A stretch of 64,000 nt of DNA from Talinum fruticosum (lineage: Eukaryota > Streptophyta > Magnoliopsida > Caryophyllales > Talinaceae): positions 3,072,501 to 3,136,500 of the forward strand of contig JAITYX010000025.1 in assembly GCA_021018815.1 (NCBI GenBank), written 5' to 3'. This document shows positions 45,119 through 57,777 of the stretch, in pieces; positions within the stretch are counted from its first letter, which is position 1; the number at the start of each line of letters is the position of its first letter. A program made the translations under genes and the position numbers. The notes beneath the pieces are model-generated. The model saw only the letters and a program-made list of their open reading frames with translations, was not told the origin of the DNA and searched no databases.

Positions 45119-46723
45119 ATGTCAAAAGAGGTTCCCACCTCGATTTTCTTCGTTCCGCCAGACAAGAAACCTCGTACCAAAAGCCAGGAAGGCCCTTCCA
45201 ATCCTTCAAAATCATTGTCACCCAACATCTAACGTTGGATGACAAATTCTTCCCAACCACAAAGTTTTCGTGGTTGGCTCACATCAAATCAACAGGGTCT
45301 ACAATTTCCTCTGTTTCAATGATTTCATTTACCCAGAACTAGTTTCGAGTTCTATTCTAACCTCTCTTGCTACGAGGGTATCCTTACCTCTAGAGTTCAA
45401 AATGTTACGATTCGCATCAACACCTCTCTTTTCCACCGACTCTTCAAAGTCTCTTCTCTTTTCCTCAATAGCAACCCCATACCTTTCAACGAGGTTGCTA
45501 ATGAATTCTTCGAAAAATATGCCAAAGAATTCCCTAGGTCACAAAAAAACTTCTCCGTGACTCAACTCAAGTCGAAGCTCGTCTTACGTAGCTTTGCCGA
45601 TGAGGACCTTCTTCTCACAGACATTCAAGCAAGGTGAACCCTAACTCCAAGCACCTTAAAGCTCTTTACGAAATTCTTGAGGGCTACAAAGTAAACCTCT
45701 TTCCTGCTATAGTTGAGCAAATGGTAGGCTGTGCTCGCTTAAACTCGGACAAAGAAATCCACCCCACTTCCTTTCGGGGCCCTTCTCACCCTAATCTTCA
45801 AACAATTCAAAGTACCTCTTCCCTCGGATCCTAACGCGGTTTCTTAGGCTACCATTGTCGTTGGCAAGAAAGAACTTCTTGGGTATGGATACCAATAGAC
45901 CCAACCGGGTGTGCGGGTCTATAGCTCAAAATTGAGGCCTCTTTCTCCGCCTCGGACTCGAGACTCAATCCCCTCTCTCTCTACCTCCTCCACCTGGTGG
46001 TGCCTTCACCTCAGGTGTTTCTCGATTCTTTCTTACGCTTTGTCCACTTGCCATAATGGACAAGCTTTCCTTGGTGTCCACCGAACTCAAGGACACCCTC
46101 CAGGTTATTTAAGACTATTCTTCGGTCTATGACCATCAATCAAAAAGCTGCTCGAGTCCCAAATCCGAGAGCAGCAAGACGTGCTTCTCGAGATGAAAGC
46201 ACTGGTCAAGAAGCGAAGGAGATGCTTTAGCTCCTTCAAGAAAGGCGGTCCAAGGTAGTTCGGGATCCGGTCGACTCGGATACTTCGGAAGAATCCTCGA
46301 GTCCGACCAAATCCCCTCTGCGGGGAAGAAGAAGAAGAAGAAGAAGCGGAGCTCGCGGCTGAGGCAGCTCCGTATGAGGAGAAATAAGAAGGGGAGAAGG
46401 AAGCGAAACGTGAGCTGAAGCGGCCGAGGGCCAAGGTGATCCGGAACCCTAACCGAAGTGATCGGCTCGGACGGTAGTCCGAGTGGGTTAGAAGACCCTG
46501 CTAACCATGGTCGGTCGGCAGCGAGCGGTACCTCCTCGGTCGAGTTCCGGGAGGATGAGCCTGCGGACGACTTAGTTTTTGGTCGGCGACTCAAAGATGA
46601 GCCCATTCCGAAGACACATGTGCTGCCCCGCCTTGTTCGTCTACATCTTCAAGATCTTATCGGCGAAGACGCACTGCACGACCACCATCCTCGACTCGGA
46701 CTGCTCCCTCACCTCCATCTTAA
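45119..46723 (+). pseudogene. SIRE ORF3 of unknown function (P)
   Basis: The start MSKEVPTSIFFVPPDKKPRT at 45119 is followed by a frame break near 45230, then the conserved middle region in another frame. Later islands are HLKALYEILEGYKVNLFPAI (45650), NSDKEIHPTSFRG and a Ser-rich part. The C-terminal half (46130-46723) is acidic with a GSDGSPSG stretch (46463) and ends Arg/Pro-rich, RTAPSPPS, at 46723. It has the same architecture as E1 and M. The N-terminus differs most among copies and the middle least. Confidence 0.6.
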
Positions 46724-47206
46724 AAATTTTCTTCTTACGTTTTCAATTTTTTTCTTTTTATCCAGACATGCAAATTTGTATCCTCTTGATACATTCTTCC
46801 TCCTTTTGTTTTTTTGTCTTTTTCTTTGAAAGGTAAGGGGAGAATATTTAGAAATTTGTTGTCTTGTTTAGAGGAGTTTCTCTCACCCTCTTTTGTGTAT
46901 ATGAAGTTTCGGTTTCATGTTTATTACCTTCGAGTTTTAATTTCTTGCTTAGTAATTTTCTTTGAAATTTTCTTTACTACGATTTAACAACTCGGTCTAT
47001 CATTGCTCTATTTCTTTAGTTTTTAGCACTAATGCAATCTAAGTTTACTTGCTCCGATAGAATCTAAGTTTTAATCACATATATCACTGAACTTATTTGT
47101 ACTCCTTTCTCGACCTATGTCTTGAGAAAGAATGAAAAATCATATCTATATCACTAACAAAGTTTCTATCTAAGCATGGAATGCCTTTCATAAAAAACGA
47201 GGAGAT
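46724..47206 (+). other. ORF3-to-LTR spacer and polypurine tract (P)
   Basis: T-rich noncoding sequence ending in GAATGCCTTTCATAAAAAAC and the tract AAAAAACGAGGAGAT (47192-47206). The CGAG here replaces the G-run found in E1 and M. Confidence 0.7.
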
Positions 47207-48715
47207 TGAAGACTCAAACTTTGCGGGTACATCACTCTATGTACCATTAAGAAATCAGGTACACACTTCATCTCTTGTAAGTTTTGATTACAAGTCATTC
47301 CGAGTGTTTTAGAAACTTTTTGAGTAATCTAGAATCTTTTCGAGTGTTACAAAAGCTACTGCATATGCTTTCACTTGATTCGACTGACTTAGAAATCATA
47401 CTCTAGCTTATCTTTTCATACATAGTTACGAGTCACTCGGACTTATCGCATGTGCCTTAATGTGCATAAACTGCGAGTCGAGACTTTGTATTCTAAGTTT
47501 GATTGAATTACGGTGTTAATTCAACCTTCTAAGTCAGCATGTTTCGATTGAAGCTGTGCTTGTCTAGATCAAGTCTCTTTACTTTGATATTCCTTGACAT
47601 ACTTGTTTTATTCTAGACTGACTCGGATGGAATTTGAGTATAGTGGATATTACACTCGGAAAATTCCACTCTTTCAGCACTCGAGATAATTATGCACTTA
47701 ATTATCTTAATTAAAATTTTTATCTTTGTCTAATCTTGGACCAAAGTATTTTATACTTTGAGAACCAAATTGATTTACTTTTGTAGGTTATTCAAAAGAG
47801 GTTATCCTACTTTTTAAATACAAAAGTAACCGAAGCTTCAAGATGTCAAATCACAAGTAGACAAGACTTTTCCTACTTCGACCAAGGCCCGGACACTATG
47901 TCGGGGTTGTGCATTTCCAAAACTAGAAATATTCAACGCTAAGCTCAACGGTGGTTTCCGGTATACCTTTCGGACACTACCGGTAGATTAGGACATCCAA
48001 AGGAGTCAACAACCATTGCCCAATGATCACACCTCAACGGATATTTTACGAGTCACTCGGAAAAACCATTACAACGGTCATAAAGGACTTCTAATTAGAA
48101 GATAACCACAACGACTAATCTGCCTGGTCATCTATAAATAGAAGCCACTTCACAAGACAAGGAGATTGCTTGAACCTATTGCTTGAAATTATTTCTCTCT
48201 GTATAATTCTCATTCAATCTTCTACTTACAACTCCAACTCTGTACTTAACATCTTTACGAGTTGTAAGGTCTTGTAATCGAGTCACAAACACTTTTTCTT
48301 ACTTTTTGAGTAAGGTCCCTTGACTGAGCTGTAAAGGTTAACTCAGCTCGGTTGTCCCTAACTTGTAAATGTTACCTCGGTTAGGAAGTACTAGATCGAG
48401 ATAAGGAAACTTCGAGTCTAAGAAAATCTTATAAGGAATTGTCTAAGGGAGCAATTCTGGTTGAGTCTTTCTACTGTATTTTGTGGATTCAAAATAGTAG
48501 ATTTAACTTAGTGCTTGGATTAGAACTGACCATGGTTTTACGCCCGGGAAGGTTTCCACGTACTTTCCGAGTTAACACTTTTGTGAGTCCAATCTAGACT
48601 AAGAATCTGTTTCTGTCTCTATTATGTTCAAAAGAGTTTGATTTTACGAAAAATCTTCCATCACCCTATTCACCCTCCTCTAGGGTGACTTAGTCTCCAC
48701 AATAGCAAACCTTCA
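47207..48715 (+). mobile_element. 3' LTR of SIRE element P (LTR 'c')
   Basis: A 1509-bp LTR, TGAAGACTC...GCAAACCTTCA. TATA box in TCATCTATAAATAGAAGCC (48133-48140). The U3 palindrome ACGAGTCACTCGG is at 48048-48060. Same subfamily as LTR 'a' but in the opposite orientation. Confidence 0.88.
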
Positions 48716-49561
48716 CTAATTATTTCTAAAAATTAAAAGAAATCATTAGTTGAAGGTTTAGGTTTTACCCAAAACTCACAAGAAAATGAGGTTTTTTTTA
48801 TGGTGGAATGGTGGCTGATAAGAGCTCCGGTGGCTGTGGTGGTTGACGGCGATGGCGGCGGCGACCGGTGGTGATGGTGGCTAGCTAGCGGCAGCGAGCA
48901 AGCGTAGGTGCCGCAGCGAAAACCCCGCGGTGGCTGGCGGCGGTTGGCTCCGGTAACGGAGGTCGGCGCTGCTAGCGAAGGTGGTCGTCCGGCAGCAGGG
49001 CTGGCTAAGGGAGATGGGTTTCTTTAGGATAGGGAAACAAATAATGAAGGTTGGGTTTTGAGGTTTTGGGGTTTAAATAGCAAAATTTGAAACACTGAAA
49101 ATTTCTCTCTCCTCAATCCGAATTCCAACTTACTTATTTTATTTTATTTTATTTGTTTGGTTATTGGGCCCTCCACTCTCTCCAAGCCCAAATGACCTAA
49201 TAGACAAGCCCAAGTTAAAAGAATGTCGGTTTTAGGAATTTCCAACTTGACTAATTATTATAAACCTTAAACGTATGAATTATTATTATTATGACTTCGA
49301 TAATGTCTTATTATTGTTATTGTTATAATTATTATTCCTTGAATTATCACAAGGCATAATTTATCCGATCATTGATTCATTTATTTATTTCTTTGCCAAG
49401 CGTCGCTATCATCATCCGAGTCCTGCAAAACATAATATTGTTACTTGCACAAGTATATAATACACATGATAATGAGGAATGCAAGTGAGAATTGAAATGC
49501 ACGCGCTCATTAATATTTATTAATCTTTATTGATGTATTGGATTAAGGTCGGGGCATTACA
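48716..49561 (-). mobile_element. Chromovirus 3' LTR, truncated
   Basis: 846 bp remain of an LTR of about 2.5 kb. On the minus strand it starts TGTAATGCCCCGACC at 49561, after the polypurine tract (49562-49574). It matches 57320-57988, including GGGCCCTCCACTCTCTCCAA. The remainder is replaced by the SIRE LTR ending at 48715. A GGCGGCGG/CCGGTGG-rich stretch (48820-49010) is longer than in the other LTR. Confidence 0.8.
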
Positions 49562-49625
49562 ATCTTACCCCCTTAAAAGAAGTTTCATCCCCGAAAGTTG
49601 CAAGTAAGACAAGACGACATTACCT

Positions 49626-52600
49626 TAAAATAGGTGAGGGTATTTCTTTATCATGTCCTCCTCGGTTTCCCAAGTGGCTTCTATGGAAGTATGCTTTGCC
49701 CACAATACCTTGACTAATGGGATGACCTTATTGCGGAGTTGTTTGATTCTCCGGTCCTTTATCTATATGGGTTGTTCTTCGTAGGCTAAATTTTGGGCGA
49801 CCATAATAGGTTGAGGCTCTATGATGTGGCTTGGATCGGATACATATTTCGAAGTTGAGATATATGAAACACGTTATGCACGCGTTCAAGATTGGAAGGT
49901 AATGCTAGTTTGTAAGCCACGGGGTTAAGTTTCTTTACGATCTCGTAAGGTCCGATGTATCTATGGCTCAATTTCCCTCTAATGCCGAACCTCTTTACAC
50001 CTTTTCTTGGGGAAACTCTTAGGAACACCATGTCTCCTTCTTGGAACTCCAAGGGTTTTCTTCGTTGGTCGACATAACTTTTTGTCTGCTTTGAGCTTCC
50101 TTAATACTGTTGTTGTATCATCCTAATCCTTTCGGTGGTATCTTGTATCATTTTTGGCCCCACAATGAGTGTTTTGTCAAGGTCATTCCAACATAAAGGA
50201 GTTACGCACCTCCTCCCATAAAGTGCCTCAAATGAGAATTCTACCGGAGCGAGGTAATCCTCCCATTTCCCTTTGAAATCAAGAACACATGCCCTCAACA
50301 TGTCCTCTAGTATTTGGTTAACCCTCTCGGTTTGGCCATCCATCTCGAGGGTGATATGAGCTACTAAAATTTAGCTTAGTCCCAAAAGCTCGTTGCAAGG
50401 CTCCCCAAAATTGCGATTGAAACCGAGTGTCCCTATTCGACACTATATCCTTCGGAATGCCATGTTGTCTTACAACTTCCTTCACATATAATTGGGCTAG
50501 CCTATCCACACGCCAAACATCGTGGATGGATATGAAGTGTGCGAGACTTGGTGAGGCGATCCACAATGGTCCAAATTACGTTCTTCTAAGAGGCGGATAT
50601 GGGAAAGACCATGGTGAAATCCATCGATATCAAATCCCACTTCCATTTTGGTATTTCAAAAGGTCGTAGTTCCCCATAGGGCGTTGATGTTCTTCTTTCA
50701 CCTTCGGCGGGTAAGACACTGGTCCACATATTCCGTCACCTCCCTCTTCATATTAGGCCACCAAAATTTACGCCTTAAGTCCACGTACATCTTTGCTCCC
50801 CGGGATGCACGAAGTATGCGGTAGTGTGTGCCTCATCTAGAATTCTCTTTTTGAGGTCTCCTTGATGGCGCACACACCAACGATTCAAAAATCGTAAGCT
50901 ACCATCCTCGTGTACCATAAAACACGGGAATATACCCTTGTCTAGGTTACGCTTGATCTTTACCAGACTCTTCATCCTTCATTTGCCCCATCTTGATTTC
51001 CTTTAAAATTGATGGTATAGCTTCCAAAACAACTAACAACCCTCCACCCACCCGAGGTTTGATAAACTTAATCCCCTTGGCTTGCAACTCACGAATAACG
51101 ATCGATTGGGTTATGACTATGGTGTTCAAGCTATGCTGAGTTTTTCTACTTAAGGCATCCACGACAACATTCACTTTTTCGGGGTGGTATTGGATCTCCT
51201 AGTCATAATCCTTCAATAGTTCTAACCATCGCCTCTGCCTCAAGTTGAACTCTTTACGGGTGAAGACATACTTTAAACTTTGATGGTCATTGTGTATTTT
51301 GCAAGATACTCCATATAGGTAATGTCTCCAAAATTTCAAAGCGAATGCCACTACCGCCAATTCGAAGTCATGAGTGGGATAATTCCATTCATACGGTTTT
51401 AGTTGATGCGAGGCATATGCTACAACCTTACCATCCTGTATCAATACACATCCTAACCCGTTTTTGAGGCATCACTATAAATGGTGTACTCTTTGCCTTC
51501 CTCGGGTAGGGTCGAGTACTAGGGTGTTGGTTAATCTCTTTTTCAACTCCTGAAATGCTTTTTCACACTTATCGGTCCATTCAAACTTGGTGGTTTTCCT
51601 TAGAAGATTTGTCATGGGGAGAGCTATTTTCAAAAAATCTTGAACGAACCTTCGATAATATCCAGTCAACCCTAGAAAACTCCCGACTTTAGTGACATTG
51701 GTCGGCCTTGGCCATTCCGTGACCGCTTGCACTTTTTGTGGATCAACTTTTATCCCCTCTTTAGACACCACGTGACCTCAAAATGCCACTTCACTCAACC
51801 AAAATTCACACTTTTGCAATTTGGCGTACAAGCGATTTTCTCTCAAGGTTTGTAAAACCATTCTCAAATGACTCACATGTTCTTCCCTATCCTTGGAGTA
51901 TATCAGGATGTCATCTATGAATATCACTACAAATCTATCTAAATAGGGTATGAAAATCCTATTCATCAAATCCATAAAATTTGCGGAGTACGTTAGTCAA
52001 CCCAAATGTGAACTCATAGTGACCGTAGATTGTCTCGAATGCGAGTCTTAGGTATGTCCTCGAGCTTAATTCGAAGTTGGTGATATTCGGACCTCAAGTC
52101 TATCTTTGAAAACATCCCGAGCACCTTGCGGTTGATCGAATAAGTCATTAATTCGGGGTAAAGGATACTTATTCTTGATCGTGATCTTATTCAACGCCCT
52201 ATAGTCGATGCACAACCTTAATGTACCATCTTTTTCTTTACGAAAAAAGCTGGTGCTCCCCAAGGTGAGGTACTCGGCTTAATGAAACCTTTTTCCACAA
52301 GTTCTTCGTATTGAGTTCTCAATTCCTTAAGCTCAGCTGGGGCCATCCTATAAGGTGCTTTGGAGATAGGTTGCGACCACGGGATTAAATCTACCTCAAA
52401 TCTATTTCTCTTTGAGGTGGTACTCCTGGAAATTCTTTAGGAAAAACATGGGGAATTCCCTCACTATAGGGATATCCTGAAGTTTTAATTCTTCTATACT
52501 TTCCCTAGTGATGTAATAGAAATAAGCCTGGCACCCCTTTTGTACAAGTTTCCTTGTCTTCATCATAGATATAACGGAACACTCCTTTTTACTATCATTC

Positions 52601-53047
52601 CCATGAAAACACACCTTTCCTCCCTTACTACCTTTCAACACCACTATTTTTTCCACAATCTATTTTTGATCAAAACTATGACAACCAATCCATTCCTAAC
52701 ACCACTTCGAACTCAGCTAAGTCAAACTGGATTAGGTTGGTTGGAAAATTCTCTCCGAAGATGGTCATTGGAACATTTTGCTAAGAATAAGGGCATTCTA
52801 CCAGCTGGCCGTTAAGCAAGCTGACTTGGTATTTGTTTAGCACCCTATTACCTTTTAACTTCAGTCCAGGCACAACTTGGGTTGAAATGAAAGAGTGGGA
52901 TGCCCTAGAGTCAAATAATGCATAAAATGGAGTGGAATTTAAAAAGAGGGTTACGGTGACTACTTGTACCGAGTGGCGGCGACATCGTTTTTGTTCATCA
53001 CATAGGCTTTGCACTGCCCTAGCGAGGATGGGCAATTGAGGAATCAA
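49626..53047 (-). pseudogene. pol: Chromovirus pol: PR-RT-RH-INT-chromodomain (broken)
   Basis: Protease at about 52910: ALFDSRASHSFIS, where the usual DSG is DSR, an inactivating change. [22 protein letters not shown] (52220) and catalytic FIDDILIYS (51920). The post-RT part includes [15 protein letters not shown] and [20 protein letters not shown] (51720). RNase [21 protein letters not shown] (51410). Integrase: a zinc finger near 50800-50900, SNRDTRFQSQFWG (50430), QTERVNQILEDMLRACV (50330), and GKLSHRYIGPYEIV followed by NVFHISQLR. After a stop near 49766 the sequence RRIKQLRNKVIPLVKVLW...EATWE...KKYPHLF is a chromodomain-like end, with its stop at 49626. Confidence 0.87.
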
Positions 53048-54110
53048 GAATGGCCTTAGGTACCGGCTTCGCCATCCCTTTCTCCACCGCCTTCAGCCTT
53101 TTTGGACAATTGTATGCTAGATGTTCAACACTTACACACAGGTACACTTGGTTAGTTCCGACCCTACACTCGGTTGTTGTATAATTGGTCCTCTCACATT
53201 TTGCACATCTTTCAAAGGTGACCAGGTGCGGGATTTTTGGTGCAGGTAGGAGTAGTTTTCTTGGGGGTGGTTGTTCTCACTCTGATTTCCTCTATCATTC
53301 CACTTCCATTTTGGATTTCCCGAGCTATGGGCCCTCAACTCTCTCTTAATTCTCTCCTCCTCGGCAGCCGCGTTCATATAGTTCATGGGTGGTTTTGATC
53401 GGCTGACCAGCTAATTAGTGTCGGATATAGACAGCAAGACCTTCCTCATATCTCAGCATCCTCATCCTCTCGGTGCCCACGAAATCTTGAGCAAAATGAG
53501 CTAATTCATTGAATTTAGCCGTATATTACATAACGGTCATGTTTTCTGTCACCCTCAACTCTAAGAATTCCTTTTCCTTCAACCGCTGAACCGAAGTGGG
53601 GTAGAACTTTGCCCTAAGTTCCTCTAAGAATTTGATCCAAGTGAACTTAGGCCCTTGACACCAATCTTTGATAGTACTCCATCATATATCGGCTTCTCCA
53701 GTTAAATAAAATGTCCCTATTGTTACCTTCTTATCCTCGGGTACCTCAATTACCGCAAAGATTTCTCCATGTTCCTAATCCCTTCCTCCGAGTTCTACTG
53801 GGTCGATCCTCCCATTATACACTTTGGGATTTCTCTTAGTTACTTTGTCGGCCAGCTTTTCGGTGTTATGCGAGGTTCCAGCGGGTGTGGCCAGCGTAGG
53901 TATCTTCTTCGATAACTCTGAACAAGCCTTCCCCAATATGCGAGGTTTTTGCCTTCATTAGGATTAGAGTGGATGGAAATGTGAGTTTGGGGTTGGTTGG
54001 TTTGTTGTTGGGTGTTGGTAAGTGGTGGCATTAGGGGTCCAACAAACACATGATTATCTCCTAATCCCTCCTGGTTTTCACTCTCGGGTTCGTTGTTACT
54101 TGCGTCTTAC
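53048..54110 (-). pseudogene. gag: Chromovirus gag (broken)
   Basis: Upstream of the protease on the minus strand. Islands are a Gln/Pro-rich N-terminal part (about 54040-53940), a Retrotrans_gag-like RLKEKEFLELRVTENMTVM (53600-53540), then ERIKRELRAHSSGNPKWKWN (53360) and a Cys-rich end C-T-C-V (53140). The frame is broken many times. The exact start is not clear. Confidence 0.65.
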
Positions 54111-54549
54111 GAAATTCTATAAATCTTCTTAGTTTATTCATCTAAGTAAGACCTATATCACGATGTAGCTAAAAACTCACATAGATCTTACAATAATTAA
54201 AAGGAACGAAATAAATAACGAGGAAATAATCGTAAATAGAAAAGGTGCATAAGTGACATCAAAGGTCACGCCCAAACTACAATATGTCCTAAATCATTAA
54301 GTCCTACAGGACATACCTCATCCCCGAGGTTAGCCTAGGTCGGCGAGCTAGGTCAAACCGCGTAAGTCCAAAAAACAAATATCATAGGCGGCCATCAATA
54401 TTAGTTAGTTTGGCTAGTATATACATAAATACATCCATGCTATCACCTACACAAATACGTACATCACATACAGAGCAAAAGTCTAGCCAACTTTACAAAA
54501 TCATCCGGGCCATCATGGCCCATGGCAAAAGAATAGAGGCTATGCAAGC
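54111..54549 (-). other. Untranslated stretch between upstream ORF and gag
   Basis: About 440 bp of mixed composition with no supportable ORF. It may act as leader sequence for gag. Confidence 0.4.
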
Positions 54550-55280
54550 CTAACGATCGCTGGAGGGATCGTAGTTAAAGTCACTAGGGTCGTCATCCTC
54601 CTCGGACTCGGAGGCGACGTACACAATTTCCACCTCATCCTCCTCGGGATCCTCCTCGGGGTCCTCCACGGGGTCCTCCACAACGGCATCCTCCTTATCG
54701 GTGTTAATCACCACAATCTCGGGTGAGTCGGGGACGTCAATAAGGATGTGGACTCCCCAGAGTCCTCGAGAATGGCTGGGGGTCAATGGTAGGGGTTTGC
54801 TCTACTCCTCGGGATCCTCTAAAGGAGAGTCGGCGAGGTGAGGCTCGGGTTACGGTTTCGGAGAGAGGTGAGGTAGTAGAACTTAGGGTGGTGGTACGGA
54901 TGAGGACAGAGTGAAGAGCTCGGGAAAAAGGAGAGGAATAAGCTAAGAGGTGATCCCCTGTACTCGAGCCATTCATGCATAAGCAACTCATGCGTGATGA
55001 TGGCCCAAGCACCCGGGCCCCGAAATCTACCCTAATCCGCCCCGGGGTCTCCCGTGGTAATGAAAACATGGTATTGCATTTTGAAGTGCCTCCATATCTT
55101 GGTAAGTCGTAGGGTCCACAATAGACAGTGAACTCGAACAAGTGAGCTATGGAAGGTCGAGAAGGGATCCTACATGTGTGCGACCATGGAGGTCTCAAGG
55201 TGGGATATATGGTCGGGTATCAAGGTTCCCGCTACCATTTCCAAGGAGTACGGGTCAACGAGCATACCTAGAATTGACAT
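54550..55280 (-). pseudogene. Upstream ORF of chromovirus, unknown function
   Basis: This ORF lies between the primer-binding site and gag, which chromoviruses do not normally have. It starts MSILGMLVDPYSLEMVAGTL at 55280, continues with LIPDHISHLETSMV, then LLWTLRLTKIWRHFKMQYHV and WAIITHELLMHEWLEY. After a Pro/Ser-rich part and a frame change it ends in a strongly acidic tail (VEDPVEDPEEDPEED..., then DDDPSDFNYDPSSDR) at 54550. One in-frame stop (about 55170) and at least one shift break it. It may be a lineage-specific accessory protein; I recognise no domain. Confidence 0.5.
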
Positions 55281-55488
55281 CTAAAACAACAAAGGTTAAA
55301 GGTTAATCCATAATACCATACCATCAAAGGTGCTTAGAGTATTTAAATTAATATCATTATTTTCATAATCAATACTTTCATATTAATGCATATAGAGGCA
55401 TGCCAAGCAAATTACCCAAAGTTGCACATCCTATCCCTAACTTGACTCACACGACACCTATACGACTTACGGTGTTCCTAATAACCTA

Positions 55489-55500
55489 GGCTCGATACCA
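55489..55500 (-). other. Primer-binding site (chromovirus)
   Basis: TGGTATCGAGCC on the minus strand, four bases after the LTR end. It is the same as the E1 site and lacks one A relative to the usual TGGTATCAGAGC. Confidence 0.8.
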
Positions 55501-55504
55501 CAAC

Positions 55505-57702
55505 CGTAACGCCCCCAAACCCCATAATCACCGAGGTTAATCCTAAGGACCGATTAACTAGTAATTAGTGCGCGAAATATAGGTTAGAGGCGTTACTGCC
55601 GCTCCAAACAAGGGACAAGGCAACATTCAATTAGATTACGTGCAATACTTGATAAGGTCGGAATTCAAACGTAAAACGTCGACGAAGAACAACATAATCC
55701 GAGAGAATAAAATACATCCCGTCAGGGTAATGACTTAAAGACACAACCAAAATAACTCAAGACACGACGAGTCGCCATCACTTGTGAACCCCTAAGACAC
55801 TTCGGCCAATAGACAACCTACTTCTTGCTCCCTTACGGAATAGCTTTACCTAAAACAAAACAGATAAAACATTTCAAAATAATGAGCCAATGCTCAATAC
55901 ACTTATCCATGTACTTGTAAATAATTAGGTGAAGATATATGATTTGAGTGCATGCATTTCAATTCATTTACAAATCGGACAGGAAGAATATAGTAAAACA
56001 ATTATTCATTTATTATCGAGTGGCTCCTTATGATTGTCGATTTCCTTACATATGCGCATACCCGGACCAATCGGCAAAGTCATGTTGATAATGGCCAAAT
56101 ATATATATATGGGTGTGATCACAAGTCCGATCATGCTTGGTATGATTGATATGGGTGGGCCACATAATTAGGTGACAAATAATATTTGAAATGGTTGATT
56201 TCATTAAGCCAACCATTTGATATTGTTATGTATAAGCATATGGATTTTCATAAGGTACAAGCAATAAACGTATCTTAAAATCGTAGTGATTACTTCCTTT
56301 AGTCCCTTTGGAATTGTTGACTCGGATGAACGACGTTGATGCCTTAACAAAATAAAGTGTTTCATTAATATATTTAATACTTTTAGTAACTAAATTTATT
56401 ATCCTATTATTATCGTTGCTATTATTATTACTAGTGTTATCACTTATATTATTTCCTTATTGTAACTTCCTATGACGAGTTGAATTTAAATAAAACAAAA
56501 TCACTTTGTAGATTGTTAAAGCGGTTGGTTTAAATTTTATAGGTTGACGTTTTAAAGTAACACTCGTCGCTCATACCAACCCCTCTTGTCACGCAATATG
56601 CTCATAAAGTTCACTTGATCGATTCTCCATAAAACACCTAACGTGTTAATCGGTCACTTTTCAAATTAAGTTTCTTACTCATCCAATTGTTTAATCCTCC
56701 AACGATGTTTAATTCTTAACTTGCATGCTAACCCAATTCTTATAAATCACCTAAGTTAACATGTTTCCTTTAATTTCTTCACATCATCAAAGTTGTTAAT
56801 TTTCTTTAACACTTTAAATTGTCAAATTTGCTAATTTTCTTTAACTCTTTACATCATCAATTGCTTCTTTTCTACTACCACAATTACTTATTCACTTATT
56901 TCCTTTAAGTCACTAAAATCCTTTATTTTCTTTTGGATCGTTAAAGTCACTTATTTTTTAAATTGTCAACATCATTTATTTCTTTTAGTTTATCTCAATC
57001 ATCCAAATCACTTATTTTCTTTAAACCCTCCAAAATAACTTATTTTCTTTAATCTTCCCAAAACTACTTATTTGCTTTAACTTCTTAAAATCATCCAACT
57101 TACCTATTCTCCTTAATTCACATTTTTAATCCACATGCTCATAACTCAACATGCATGCCTATTTATTTGTTAAATCCTCACTTAATATCATATTTCTCCA
57201 ATACTTTTCCAATGAGCTTTGAATCATCACAAACCAAATTTTATTCCCAAAATGTACAATTCACACTCATCTAACTAATGACCAAATACAACAAAATCAA
57301 GAAATTTATGACGGCAGTAGGTGGCTCCGGTGACGACGGCGGCGCTGCTGGCGGTGGTGGTCGGCCGGCAGCCGGGCTAGCAGCAGAGAGGGGTTGAGTG
57401 AGGGAGATGGGTTTCTTTGGGAAAAGGAAACAAATGACGAAGGTTGGGTTTTTGAGGTTTTTGGTCTTAAATAGCCAAATTTGAAACTTGAAAATTTCTG
57501 TCTCCTCAACTCGAATTCTAGCTTCCTTTTTTATTTATTTTTTTTTTTTGCTTGATTATTGGACCCTCCACTCTCTCCAAGCCCAAATAACCTAATAGAC
57601 AAGCCTAAGTTAAAAGAATGTCGGTTTTAGAAATTTTCAACTTGACTAATTATTATAAACCTTAGACGTATGAATTATTATTATTAGGATTTCGATAATG
57701 TC

Positions 57703-57777
<75 letters not shown>

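Larger units (their letters stand above)
41046..48715 (+). mobile_element. SIRE element P, 5' third missing
   Basis: Plus-strand SIRE copy that begins mid-gag/pol linker (equivalent to about E1 9275) directly at the junction with M. It runs through protease, integrase, RT, RNase H, spacer, ORF3, polypurine tract and 3' LTR. Its LTR matches LTR 'a' rather than M's LTR 'b'. The 3' end (CTTCA at 48715) abuts the chromovirus LTR interior, with CTAAT as the possible target duplication. Confidence 0.85.

Noticed and set aside
46105..46606. Minus-strand ORFs of 109 and 156 residues with Ser and Phe runs
   Set aside because: They are antisense of the ORF3 C-terminal acidic region of element P. The Phe/Ser runs are the complement of GAAGAAGAA codons.
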